From Lachnospiraceae bacterium (GTDB taxonomy: Bacteria > Bacillota > Clostridia > Lachnospirales > Lachnospiraceae): a stretch of DNA of 64,000 nucleotides. The notes beneath the pieces were generated by a model. The model was not told the origin of the DNA. It searched no databases and saw nothing but the letters and a program-made list of their open reading frames with translations. The stretch lies in NCBI GenBank assembly GCA_021770755.1, contig JAETQI010000011.1, positions 39,809-103,808 on the forward strand, read 5' to 3'. The position numbers and the translations under genes were made by a program. Shown in pieces: positions 16,561 to 25,509 of this stretch. The first letter of the stretch is position 1, and every line of letters begins with the position of its first letter.

Positions 16561-17161
16561 ATCTCGTGATCTTATCCGCGATCTCCTGCCAGCTATCCGC
16601 CACGCCGATCGTCTTCGTCCCTGTGCTGAGCCGCTTGTCATAACCATGCTGCATCAGAAAGGCATCGTACTCAGCCGCATTTTCGATCAGGCCAGCATTG
16701 TACAGCTTCCTTGCGACAGTTCCCGAGTCATCGCCCGACGCGATCACGATCTGGGTAGTTTCCCCCGGCGCGCCTCCCTCATCCGAGGGCGTCACAATGA
16801 TGGCAGACGATGATTCCGATGCGGCAGCACCGGAAGCTTCCACTTCTGCATCTCCATCCGAAAGCTGCGTTGACGGCTCTGTCCTGTCTGCCTGCTCCGA
16901 TTCCTTTGCCGCATCCAGCACAGAACTGATCTGTGATTCCATCTCCTCATCGCGAACGAGCACCTGCTCTGTCGGTCCGGTTTCCGAAAGCGTCTCCGGT
17001 TCTTCGGTCTCTCCGACCAGCCTGCTCTCCTCACCAAGACCATATTCCCTCAGCACTGCAACCCTCGCATCCGCCACCGCGTTTCTGCTGTAAGCTCCCA
17101 TGACTGCCGCAGTGATCACAACGCCGATTCCCATGCCTCTGATCATATATTTAAACTTCAT
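16559..17161 (-). CDS. Membrane-anchored MltG-like protein without the catalytic domain
   Basis: The 200-residue protein has an N-terminal membrane anchor (about 7-25), a long acidic Ser/Glu-rich stalk (about 45-135) and a C-terminal module of about 60 residues (GDDSGTVARKLYNAGLIENAAEYDAFL). That module resembles the LysM-like N-terminal domain of the endolytic transglycosylase MltG/YceG. The catalytic domain is absent, so it likely binds rather than cuts peptidoglycan. Its ATG touches the stop of the SwrB-like gene. A cell-wall role tied to flagellum passage is possible but inferred. Confidence 0.65.
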   Translation of the reverse strand: MKFKYMIRGMGIGVVITAAVMGAYSRNAVADARVAVLREYGLGEESRLVGETEEPETLSETGPTEQVLVRDEEMESQISSVLDAAKESEQADRTEPSTQLSDGDAEVEASGAAASESSSAIIVTPSDEGGAPGETTQIVIASGDDSGTVARKLYNAGLIENAAEYDAFLMQHGYDKRLSTGTKTIGVADSWQEIADKITR

Positions 17162-18307
17162 CTACACGGCCCCCTTGAACAGATTGATGACCAGCTTTAC
17201 CTCTCCGACTCCAAGACCAAGCTCCTTTGCGATATCCACATTGGAGTAGCCCTCCTTGTGAAGCCGCAGGATCCTGTCATTATTGTTTTCATTTAAATCT
17301 CCCGCAGGCGGCTGTGCAGCGTATTCTTCCGGCTGCTTCACCGCACTCACCACATTTTCCGGCACGAAAGCCTGCGCTTCCTTCCTCACAGGCCGCTCGA
17401 TATGCGGCGCCTGCTCCGCAAAAGAATAAACCTCCACCGGTCTGATATCAGCAGGCTTTACATCAACAACTCTCATATCCTCGGGGCGCGAACCAAGTGT
17501 CTGCAGATCTGCCGCGCTGACCGGATTGACACTGGTACTGCTCTCCGGAACCGGCTGCATATCGTTGGAATTGACAATATCTGCCGATACGATCTCCACA
17601 CTCTTTACCATGAGAGGACTCAGCTCTGCCGGTTTTTCCTCCTGTGCCCTGTTTCCGGCATTGAACGCCCACGACGTCATCTCCAGCGCACGGGCATCCA
17701 ACTGACGGTGCATTGTCATCTCCTGCTGCATCGGAAGAATGAGCCTCGCCATCTGGCGGCGCGCATACTCTTTCTCCTGCGCGTCCCTGTCCAAAATGGC
17801 AGACCCCAAAAGTTTATTTTTCTCAGCTTCCTCCTGCTTCTCCCGTTCCTTTGCCTCGGCCTCCTCCTTCGCCTTTGCGGCAAGGGCGATCGCCGCCGCA
17901 TTTGCCGCTTCCTCTGCCTCCTTCGCCGTCTTGTCCACATGCTTGACAGTCTCTTTCAGATTATTATGCTTATCGTTTAACATATCATAGAGAAACATCA
18001 CTTCCTGGTGAGATTTGTTGATATCTGCAAGCACTGTCTCCGAATATTCATTGATCGCCATAATCTTTTCGTTGGAGATACGCTCAGACGCACGTTCCGT
18101 CTTTTCCACCGCGTACTCCAGTGTCTCATCCACAACCTCCGTCACGCGCTCCTTAGCATCCCGCATCTCTTTGTCTATCACGCTTCGGATCAGCTCCGGA
18201 TCGATCTGCTGCCCTTCATCACGCTCTTTTGTCTTTTCCCTGATCAAAAAACTGCCTGCAAAAGCACCGACCCCAAACACTAACAGTGCTATCTCTAACC
18301 AATTCAT
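17162..18307 (-). CDS. SwrB-like membrane protein with coiled coil and C-terminal helix-turn-helix
   Basis: The 381-residue protein has a single N-terminal helix (about 4-22), a long charged coiled coil (about 40-200), a disordered middle and a C-terminal helix-turn-helix (NNDRILRLHKEGYSNVDIAKELGLGVGEVKLVINLF). The same architecture and chromosomal position (between sigD and rpsB) are seen in SwrB of Bacillus subtilis, which promotes assembly of the flagellar export gate. SwrB is only about half as long. The DUF6115 group probably covers this protein. Function as a flagellar assembly activator is inferred from position and shape. Confidence 0.65.
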   Translation of the reverse strand: MNWLEIALLVFGVGAFAGSFLIREKTKERDEGQQIDPELIRSVIDKEMRDAKERVTEVVDETLEYAVEKTERASERISNEKIMAINEYSETVLADINKSHQEVMFLYDMLNDKHNNLKETVKHVDKTAKEAEEAANAAAIALAAKAKEEAEAKEREKQEEAEKNKLLGSAILDRDAQEKEYARRQMARLILPMQQEMTMHRQLDARALEMTSWAFNAGNRAQEEKPAELSPLMVKSVEIVSADIVNSNDMQPVPESSTSVNPVSAADLQTLGSRPEDMRVVDVKPADIRPVEVYSFAEQAPHIERPVRKEAQAFVPENVVSAVKQPEEYAAQPPAGDLNENNNDRILRLHKEGYSNVDIAKELGLGVGEVKLVINLFKGAV

Positions 18308-18355
18308 CTGCTACCTAACCTCTCTATTTTTCATTATGTAAATCCCAGGAACTCC

Positions 18356-18667
18356 CTATATCTTCATGTCAAATCCACCCTCGGATTTCGCGACCACCCT
18401 GCCGTCACCCTTAAGTTTTTTCCTCCGTTTTCCGCCATCGCCGGAATACTCATTATGCCCCTTTTCTTTGGCATCGAAACGTTCCTCCTTGAACAGGGCT
18501 TCATCCGCATGAACCACCTGTTTCGCCTGAAGCTGCTGCTTCTTCTCCTCCTGCACCTGTATGTTGCCCTGGTCTACCATTCCCTTCTCAACCTGTTTCA
18601 GCTGATTGTGCAGAACATTGTCCGTCTGCTGGATACTGCCGTTCAATAAGATCGGACTGATCGCCAT
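18356..18667 (-). CDS. Small charged protein of unknown function in the flagellar operon
   Basis: The 103-residue protein is rich in Lys, Glu and Gln, with no membrane helix. Residues 20-65 look helical and the Gly/Lys-rich tail looks disordered. It has a good ribosome site (GGGGGG) and lies between the FapA and SwrB-like genes, all in one direction. I do not recognise it; a basic regulatory or chaperone-like protein would fit but this is a guess. Confidence 0.65.
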   Translation of the reverse strand: MAISPILLNGSIQQTDNVLHNQLKQVEKGMVDQGNIQVQEEKKQQLQAKQVVHADEALFKEERFDAKEKGHNEYSGDGGKRRKKLKGDGRVVAKSEGGFDMKI

Positions 18668-18741
18668 GTTAATCCCCCCTTCAGATCCGTTTACCTACTT
18701 CGCTATATTTTAATATATTTTTGTAAAAAAGGCAATAGCCC

Positions 18742-20331
18742 CTACAAAATTGCAGAAGCTACATCACCATCTTTTTTGATCAGACGACAATATGTGTACT
18801 CTTTCTTAACAGTCATCGTGGCACCTGATATGCTCACCACCACACCCTGATACATCGTGCCCCGCAGTACGATCTGCGCCGGTCCCTCTGTTTTCAACAG
18901 TTTGTCTAGCTTTTCGATCTCTTTTAGTTCCTCCTGTATCTTCGCCTGCGCTTCCGCCAGTGTGACCTGCAGCATTCTGGCATTTTTGATCTGTTCCTGC
19001 GTCAGCCTGACTCCCGTCTTTAACTTCCTGCTTGTTTCTTCCAGGACTTTCTTCATCTGCGGTATCGCCTTTGACTTTTCCCCAACGCTCTTCTGCAGCG
19101 CTGCCAGCCGCTTCTTTGACTCGACATCGGTTCCGATCTCCACGATCGTTGATGCTCCCATCGGCGATCCTATATTCCGGGCATTGATCGCGCCTTTTGC
19201 AACCACTTTTCCGCCTGTAATCAGCCCTTTTCCCGCATCGGCATTGACATTGGTTCCCGCAGTCACCCTGGCGTTTATGATCTGCTCTGCCTCCACAAAG
19301 CCGGCCGCCTCAACCTCTGCCGCGGAGATGAACTTCGCGACGATATTGCCTCCCGCTTTCAGTCTGCCCTTGTTCTGCCCGTGCATTCCCCTTGCGATGA
19401 CGATATTGCCGCCTGCCTCTATGACCGCACCTTCCACAACACCGCTCACAAAGACATTGCCGTCTGTCTTGACACTGAAATTCTCACAGACATTTCCCTT
19501 GACTTCCACATCGCCATGATACTCGATATTTCCTGTGGATGTCCCTACATCCTCGACACTGTATACATCGGACACAAAGACCGCCTTGTCGACCAGTGAC
19601 ACATGTCCGTCAACCATACTGATCAGCTTTAGTCCGTCCTTTGATTTCTCGAGATTTCTGCCGTGGTCAAAGACCGCCCTTTTTACCTCGCGTGCCAGCA
19701 GGACCGAGCCGTATACATCAAACCCGTTCTCGCCCTTCTCCTCCGGAATGATCTCCGCAAGAACCTGCCCTTTCGTGCACTGATGCAGGTTATTCAGTTT
19801 GAAAAAGTCTACGGTCCCATCTTCTTTCAATTCAGGGCGTACCGTATTATCCGTATCAAAATGATATATGACCGAACCATCGCGCCCCGCCGTGGGAAGC
19901 TTTCCCCGCGCAACAATGATATCCGTGCAGTACGGCCGCTCCTCGAGCGCCATCAGGATCGCATCCTCATCGATCCCCGCCCGCACCCTCATATGTGCGA
20001 GCAATTCCAGTATACGCGCTTTGCTGGTTGGCTGTCCGCCGGCACTCGGCGGATACATCCTCAGTATCGCCGTCATCTTGTCAGCCTCAACATCGATCAT
20101 GCATTTCTCATCCACGGGCGGCATCTTCTTCGAAGTCAAAAAAAGGACAACCTCCTCATCGCCCATATTCGCCAGAGCTGAGTTGATTGCCATGACATCA
20201 TAGGGTACTCCTATTATATTGAGATACTCTTTTAATTCCGCAACACGTATCTTTTCGCCTTCCCCAATTGGAGGGGATAACAAAAGGCTTACCCCTTTTT
20301 CATTAATCTGTATCTGAAAATATCCATTCAT
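18742..20331 (-). CDS. FapA family (DUF342) protein
   Basis: The 529-residue protein has an N-terminal alpha/beta region and the YDVMAINSALANM segment. A long right-handed beta-helix core (about 245-390) follows, with repeated GNI/GNV turns (VKGNVCEN, VKTDGNVFVSG, EAGGNIVIARG, LKAGGNIVAKF). The C-terminal part is coiled coil (about 400-460). Family members are cytosolic and poorly understood; in vibrios a homologue affects a histidine kinase. The gene follows sigD by 33 bases and has GGAGG before ATG. A role in motility or chemoreceptor control is inferred from position. Confidence 0.85.
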   Translation of the reverse strand: MNGYFQIQINEKGVSLLLSPPIGEGEKIRVAELKEYLNIIGVPYDVMAINSALANMGDEEVVLFLTSKKMPPVDEKCMIDVEADKMTAILRMYPPSAGGQPTSKARILELLAHMRVRAGIDEDAILMALEERPYCTDIIVARGKLPTAGRDGSVIYHFDTDNTVRPELKEDGTVDFFKLNNLHQCTKGQVLAEIIPEEKGENGFDVYGSVLLAREVKRAVFDHGRNLEKSKDGLKLISMVDGHVSLVDKAVFVSDVYSVEDVGTSTGNIEYHGDVEVKGNVCENFSVKTDGNVFVSGVVEGAVIEAGGNIVIARGMHGQNKGRLKAGGNIVAKFISAAEVEAAGFVEAEQIINARVTAGTNVNADAGKGLITGGKVVAKGAINARNIGSPMGASTIVEIGTDVESKKRLAALQKSVGEKSKAIPQMKKVLEETSRKLKTGVRLTQEQIKNARMLQVTLAEAQAKIQEELKEIEKLDKLLKTEGPAQIVLRGTMYQGVVVSISGATMTVKKEYTYCRLIKKDGDVASAIL

Positions 20332-20364
20332 CTAAGTCCTACCTCCAGGCAATCGATACAACTG

Positions 20365-21126
20365 TTAATCCAATATTCCGATATAATTACCCATCTTTGT
20401 CTTCATTTTCTGCAACGCCTTGGTATGCAGCTGTGATATCCTCGACTCCGACACCTCGAGCACACGGCTGATCTCCTTCAATGTGAGCTCCTCGTAATAA
20501 TACAGCAGGATCACCTTCTTCTCTTTCTCCGTCAACAGTTCCAAAGATTCCTCGAGCATTTTCTTGAGCTCACTTCTCTCTATCACACTCTCCGGTGTAT
20601 CAAAACCCGAGCTGATGCTCTTTTCCGACGAGATATCATTTCCCTGCTCCACATATTCATTCAGGGATATAATATTGTCCGCTTTGACCTGATTCTGCCA
20701 GTCCAGGAACTCATCTTCGCTGATCCCCATATATGCTGCCAGTTCCGCATCTGTCGCCGGCCGCCCGTTCCGCTGCTCCAGTTCTTTCATCGCCGTATCG
20801 ATCTGTTTCTGGCGCTGCCTGATCGTGCGCGGTATCCAGTCCATCTTCCGGATCTGGTCCAGGATCGCTCCCCGTATCCGCAGGCTTGCATAGGTTTCAA
20901 ACTTTACCTCTTTGCCCCTGTCAAACTTATCGATGGCATCTATGAGTCCAAAGACACCGTAACTTACCAGATCTTCATATTCCACATTGTAGCCAAGGTA
21001 CATACTAAGCCGCCCTGCAACTACCTTTACAAGCGGAGCATATTCCAATATAAGTTTTTCCCTCAGATCCGGCGTTTTCAGTCTGGCATAATCCTCCCAA
21101 AGCCTTTTGCGTGCTGCATCGTTCAT
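20365..21126 (-). CDS. sigD: Flagellar sigma factor SigD/FliA (sigma-28)
   Basis: The 253-residue alternative sigma factor for late flagellar and chemotaxis genes. Region 2 is clear (LVKVVAGRL, YEDLVSYGVFGLIDAIDKFD, FETYASLRIRGAILDQIRKMDW), as are region 3 (WIPRTIRQRQKQID) and region 4 (LTLKEISRVLEVSESRISQLH). GGGGG precedes the ATG. It sits after cheD, as in Bacillus subtilis. No anti-sigma factor FlgM is in the window. Confidence 0.95.
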   Translation of the reverse strand: MNDAARKRLWEDYARLKTPDLREKLILEYAPLVKVVAGRLSMYLGYNVEYEDLVSYGVFGLIDAIDKFDRGKEVKFETYASLRIRGAILDQIRKMDWIPRTIRQRQKQIDTAMKELEQRNGRPATDAELAAYMGISEDEFLDWQNQVKADNIISLNEYVEQGNDISSEKSISSGFDTPESVIERSELKKMLEESLELLTEKEKKVILLYYYEELTLKEISRVLEVSESRISQLHTKALQKMKTKMGNYIGILD

Positions 21127-21144
21127 TCCAATCCCCCGTAACGC

Positions 21145-21570
21145 TTAATTATCCTCATAGCCTTCCATCGCTGCCGCAGTATCCTCAGCAGTATAGTCGT
21201 GAAGCTCCTCGTCAGAATACCCTTCCTCCAAATCGCCTTCCCCGTTCTCTGACATAAAACCAACTGCGTCCATACCTTCCATGTCCTTCTGCTCTTCGTT
21301 TGCAAAAGCAACGACACTTCCGGTGAGATCTCCGTTCTGCCTCGCCTTCTGAACCAATATCTCAAGATTATCTGTCGGTATAATGCGGGGTCTGATCGAT
21401 GCGTACAGATATCTCGCCACATCGCCAATGATATAAAATATCACCAGCACGACCAGCAGTCCCCACAGCATCGTTGTCAAGTCAAATCCCCTCACATACA
21501 TTATTATAGACGCAATCGCACCTGCCAGAAGCATGAAAAAAGGTGTGATAAGACCTGTCTTATTTCCCAT
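21145..21570 (-). CDS. Small two-helix membrane protein of unknown function
   Basis: The 141-residue protein has two membrane helices (about 8-26 and 31-55) and an acidic cytosolic tail of about 70 residues. I do not recognise a family. It lies between cheD and sigD, 18 bases from sigD, with AAGGGG before its ATG, so it belongs to the operon. Its role there is unknown. Confidence 0.7.
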   Translation of the reverse strand: MGNKTGLITPFFMLLAGAIASIIMYVRGFDLTTMLWGLLVVLVIFYIIGDVARYLYASIRPRIIPTDNLEILVQKARQNGDLTGSVVAFANEEQKDMEGMDAVGFMSENGEGDLEEGYSDEELHDYTAEDTAAAMEGYEDN

Positions 21571-21600
21571 TCTATTATCCCCTTATTTCTGATAAAAAAA

Positions 21601-22086
21601 TCAAATCTTTTTTTCTGGTTTTCCCGCGGAACGGATGATCAGATCGCCCGTCTCAGGATAAAATATGATCGTACGACCGTAATTAAGACCTGTGTCCTGC
21701 GCTTTCAGCGGAATACCCAGCTCTCTTAGCTTCTTCTTGCTGGCTTCCACATTCCGCTCTCCGACGCGCACCATGTCCGATTTGTTCTGAAATGCAAACA
21801 TCTGCGCCCCGCCTGCTATCTTTGCTTCCAGCCTTGTCTTTCTGCCACCCATTGCCAGTATCTTTTTTACAAGATCATCAATTCCCGTATCGGCAAATTT
21901 TGCCCTGTTTGAATTATTTTCTATCTGTTTACTGTCTGGCAGCATGGCGTGCGCCAATCCCCCGATCTTGGCAACCGGATCCCTGATACATATCCCCACA
22001 CAAGAACCAAGTCCCAATGTCGTTATACCGTCAGGACTCTTACACACATTCAAGTCTGCCATTCCTACTTTAACTATATTCGCCAT
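21601..22086 (-). CDS. cheD: Chemoreceptor glutamine deamidase CheD
   Basis: The 161-residue enzyme deamidates Gln residues of chemoreceptors and also stimulates CheC. The catalytic Cys29 (LGLGSCVGICI) and His46 (GLAHAMLP) are present, with the Thr/Gly segment QDTGLNYGRTI. It sits directly after cheC, its binding partner. Confidence 0.95.
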   Translation of the reverse strand: MANIVKVGMADLNVCKSPDGITTLGLGSCVGICIRDPVAKIGGLAHAMLPDSKQIENNSNRAKFADTGIDDLVKKILAMGGRKTRLEAKIAGGAQMFAFQNKSDMVRVGERNVEASKKKLRELGIPLKAQDTGLNYGRTIIFYPETGDLIIRSAGKPEKKI

Positions 22087-22137
22087 CGCTCACTATGCCC
22101 CTTCTCTATTTAGTGCTGCTAATTTATGAATGTATAG

Positions 22138-22785
22138 TTATATCGACAGCCCAAGTCCTGCCAGCATCTTCGAGTATGACTCAAGATCCGGCATAAGAAT
22201 AAAATAACCATTCAGATCCACATCATCCGTAAATACGGTCTGTATCAGCAGGATCTGATCCCCTATGATTCCGAATTCTATAGCCGGTACGCTTAGTATC
22301 GCATTGAGCATATCAATATTTAAGTCTGGAACTGACGGAATCATCTTGAGATTCGTCATCTGCGCCAATGAATTGAGATAGGCCCCTGTGATGATATTGC
22401 CAATCTCCTTCATCGCCGATATCTCGATCTCAGTAAATCCGCCTTCTGCCGGTGGCATTCCCATGAGCTTTGACACGAGCGATTTCGCGGCGTTCTTTTC
22501 AAGTATAAACATGATACTGCCCGTGATATCTCCCTCTACAGCCAGATAAATACCTGCGACAAGCTGCTCTTCTCCGCCCATAACCACGCCAACATCCTTG
22601 AAATCCAGAAGTCTGACCTGTGGAACTTTCATATCCACCTTGGTCTGGAGCATCTGGGCAAGCGCCGTTGTCGCATTGCCCGCCCCGATGTTTCCCAGCT
22701 CCTTTAATACATCATAATATTCTGTCGTAACTCTCTCGAAACTCATATTTTCCGCCATGATATAAAAACCTAAGCCTTTCTCCAT
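22138..22785 (-). CDS. cheC: CheY-P phosphatase CheC
   Basis: The 215-residue protein dephosphorylates CheY-P and is activated by CheD. Both pseudo-symmetric active sites appear: E-x-x-N in KELGNIGAGNATTAL and in MKEIGNIITGAYLNSL. The start is uncertain: ATG 22785 has a weak ribosome site, and ATGs at codons 10 and 14 are also possible since the fold starts near FERVTTEYYDVL. Confidence 0.93.
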   Translation of the reverse strand: MEKGLGFYIMAENMSFERVTTEYYDVLKELGNIGAGNATTALAQMLQTKVDMKVPQVRLLDFKDVGVVMGGEEQLVAGIYLAVEGDITGSIMFILEKNAAKSLVSKLMGMPPAEGGFTEIEISAMKEIGNIITGAYLNSLAQMTNLKMIPSVPDLNIDMLNAILSVPAIEFGIIGDQILLIQTVFTDDVDLNGYFILMPDLESYSKMLAGLGLSI

Positions 22786-22812
22786 TCAAAAAGTCTCTAT
22801 AACATATGTCAT

Positions 22813-23310
22813 TTACACATCAACCACTTCTGCCAGCACTGATGTGATGTCCAGCAGCGAGATCAGCTTTCCGTCAGCCTTCCCGACACCAGAGAGAAAT
22901 CTTTCCTTGTCATCCTTCTCATAGCCCATCCGCTCAATGTGATCCTCATCAAGCGTCACAACCTCTTTTACCTCGTCCACCAGCACGCCGATCGACTCAT
23001 GCTGCTCCAAAGTAAGGATGATGATACGTGTCTTTTTCGTGACTTCATCCTCCGGCAGCCCCATCTTCAGCCTCAGACTGATTGTCGGAATGACAACACC
23101 GCGGACGTTGATCACACCCTTGATATAGTCAGGCACCTTCGGCACCCTTGTTATCTTTGACATTCTGATAATGTTTGATATATATTTAATATCTATGCCG
23201 TACTGCTCACCGCCGAGCTGTGTCACAATAAATTGTGTCGTATCACGCTTTGTAGGCCGGTTGAGACTCAAATCACGCTTTTGATCGTCTATTACTTTTA
23301 CTTCATCCAT
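22813..23310 (-). CDS. cheW: Chemotaxis coupling protein CheW
   Basis: The 165-residue adaptor links CheA to chemoreceptors. Two SH3-like subdomains are visible, with FIVTQLGGEQYGIDIKYISNII, the conserved NVRG (VINVRGVVIPTISL) and the C-terminal SLLDITSVL. It follows cheA by 32 bases. Confidence 0.95.
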   Translation of the reverse strand: MDEVKVIDDQKRDLSLNRPTKRDTTQFIVTQLGGEQYGIDIKYISNIIRMSKITRVPKVPDYIKGVINVRGVVIPTISLRLKMGLPEDEVTKKTRIIILTLEQHESIGVLVDEVKEVVTLDEDHIERMGYEKDDKERFLSGVGKADGKLISLLDITSVLAEVVDV

Positions 23311-23342
23311 ATTCTATGCCCTGCCTTTCATTATCAATCGGA

Positions 23343-25508
23343 TTAAATCAACGCATTGGTATCAAGAATCAGTGCCACTTCACCGTTTCCTAAGATCGTA
23401 GCGCCGCTGATCATCTTCGGTACTTTGATGTACTTGCCCATGGACTTGATAACCACTTCCTGTTGTCCGATCAGCTCGTCCACTACCAGACCCGCCTGCT
23501 TGTCGCCCTTCTTTACGATAATGACCGTGAGATTCTTGCTCTTTTTGTTTTCATCCCCTCTTGAAGGAATCTCGAGAACCTTATCCATCCGGATAATGGG
23601 AATGACTGTTCCACGAATATGGATTACTTCTTTCGCCTGTACCAGTTTAATGTCTTCCGGCAGGACATCCTCGATCGTCTGGATCGATCCCAGCGCGATC
23701 GCGTATTTCTCATCGCCGATAACGACCATAAGCGCCTGGATGATGGCAAGTGTCAGAGGCAGTCTGATGATCCATGAAGAACCCTCGCCAAAACGGTTCT
23801 TTACCTCGACCTCGCCGCTCAGCGATTCGATCTTTGACTTGACGACGTCAAGCCCAACGCCGCGTCCGGACACATCCGACACCTTCTTTGCGGTAGAGAA
23901 ACTTGGCAGGAACAACAGATCGATGATCTCCTTCTCCGACATCGTCTCAGCCTGTTCCGGTGTCACCGTACCGCGCTCGATCGCTTTATTTCTGACTGCT
24001 TCCACATTGATTCCGCCGCCGTCGTCACGCACTTCGATCACGACGTTATTACCATCCTGGTAAGCATCCAGGAAGATCGATCCGACCTCCGGCTTTCCGT
24101 TCGCAACACGCACGTCATTCGGCTCCAGACCATGGTCTGCAGAGTTTCTAAGCATATGCATCAGGGGATCGCCGATCTCATCGACCACGGTACGGTCAAG
24201 CTCTGTATCCTCACCTGTCATGTACAGCTCCATCTTCTTGCCGAGCTTCTTTGACAGATCCCTGATCATACGCGGGAATTTTGCAACAACACTCTCGATC
24301 GGCACCATTCGGACTTTCATGACCGACTCATGAAGGTTTGTCGTCACGCTCTCGAGATACTCGATCTGCTCGTTGACAGAACCGTTGTCCCCCTTGCTCT
24401 CATCGGCTGCTGTCGCCGAGATCAGGGAATTCTTTGCGATGATGAGCTCACTGACTAAGTTCATCAGATTGTCAAGCTTCTCGATATCTACCCTGACAGT
24501 CCTGTTCACTACAGGCTTCGCTGCAGGCTTTGCCGATGAAGCAGATGATGATGCCGATGTCTTTGCCGCCGGCGCGGGCGCAGCCGCAGCTGGTGCCGGT
24601 ACCACTGCCTTGGGCGCTGGTGTCGGTGCTGTCACAGCAGGCTTTGCCTCTTCGACAGGCTTCGTCTCCACCGGCTTAGCGGGCTTCGCCGTTGCCGATG
24701 CCGCGACCGTGTACTCTGCACAGAACGCCTCCTCGATCTCGGACACGCTCTTGACAGCTTCCTTGATCTCATCTGCGGTATTTCCCGATATAAAGATCAG
24801 GCTGAATGTCAGCTCGAACTTCTCATCCTCGATATCCTGCGCTGTCGGTGCTGACACGATGATCTCACCGAGCTTCTCCAGTGCCTTGAACACCAGAAAT
24901 GCCCTTGCAGCCTTTAACACGCACGCCTCCTCGACATAAACCGTCACACCGTATACTTTCAGCCCTTCACTGTGCGCCTTGTCGATGAGCATCTTCTCCG
25001 TGTCCGTAACCTTGATCCCCTGCCATCTCTCTTTCTTGGCATTGCCGTCAGCGGATGCCGGCGGCGCTGCAGGTGCGGGTGCCGCCGCTGCAGCCGGCGC
25101 GCTGCCGCCTGCCACAACTTCGCCGTTATTCTTCAGGATACTGTTCAGGGCATCGATCAGATCCTGATTGTCATTCGTCCCTTCCTCCGTTGTCTGCTGG
25201 ATATTGTTGACATACTCCTCCAGCGCGTCCAGACTCTTGAACAGGATATCGATCATCCCGGGCTGTACCTTAAACGTACCGTTCCGGACTTCCGAAAATA
25301 CATTCTCCATGTCATGGGTGAGCGTCTGCATCCGCTTGTATCCCATTGTCCCTGCCATACCCTTTAAGGAATGTGCAGCCCTGAAAATTTCATTGATCGT
25401 ATCCATATTCTCAGGATTCTGCTCCAGATCCATGATCTGATCGCTCAGATTCTGTAAATGCTCCTTTGATTCATCAAGGAAAATATCAAGATATTGACTT
25501 GTATCCAT
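23343..25508 (-). CDS. cheA: Chemotaxis histidine kinase CheA
   Basis: About 721 residues in the usual order: P1 with phosphorylated His (RAAHSLKGMAGTMGY), a Pro/Ala linker, P2, a second Ala/Pro/Lys-rich linker, P3 dimerisation (VDIEKLDNLMNLVSELIIAKN), P4 ATP-binding (LRNSADHGLE, DDGGGIN, GRGVGLDVVKSKI) and P5 CheW-like. I chose the ATG at 25508 (MDTSQYLDIF), where the family starts, rather than the in-frame ATG at 25526. It is separated from the cheB stop by a single base. Confidence 0.96.
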   Translation of the reverse strand: MDTSQYLDIFLDESKEHLQNLSDQIMDLEQNPENMDTINEIFRAAHSLKGMAGTMGYKRMQTLTHDMENVFSEVRNGTFKVQPGMIDILFKSLDALEEYVNNIQQTTEEGTNDNQDLIDALNSILKNNGEVVAGGSAPAAAAAPAPAAPPASADGNAKKERWQGIKVTDTEKMLIDKAHSEGLKVYGVTVYVEEACVLKAARAFLVFKALEKLGEIIVSAPTAQDIEDEKFELTFSLIFISGNTADEIKEAVKSVSEIEEAFCAEYTVAASATAKPAKPVETKPVEEAKPAVTAPTPAPKAVVPAPAAAAPAPAAKTSASSSASSAKPAAKPVVNRTVRVDIEKLDNLMNLVSELIIAKNSLISATAADESKGDNGSVNEQIEYLESVTTNLHESVMKVRMVPIESVVAKFPRMIRDLSKKLGKKMELYMTGEDTELDRTVVDEIGDPLMHMLRNSADHGLEPNDVRVANGKPEVGSIFLDAYQDGNNVVIEVRDDGGGINVEAVRNKAIERGTVTPEQAETMSEKEIIDLLFLPSFSTAKKVSDVSGRGVGLDVVKSKIESLSGEVEVKNRFGEGSSWIIRLPLTLAIIQALMVVIGDEKYAIALGSIQTIEDVLPEDIKLVQAKEVIHIRGTVIPIIRMDKVLEIPSRGDENKKSKNLTVIIVKKGDKQAGLVVDELIGQQEVVIKSMGKYIKVPKMISGATILGNGEVALILDTNALI

Positions 25509-25509
25509 T

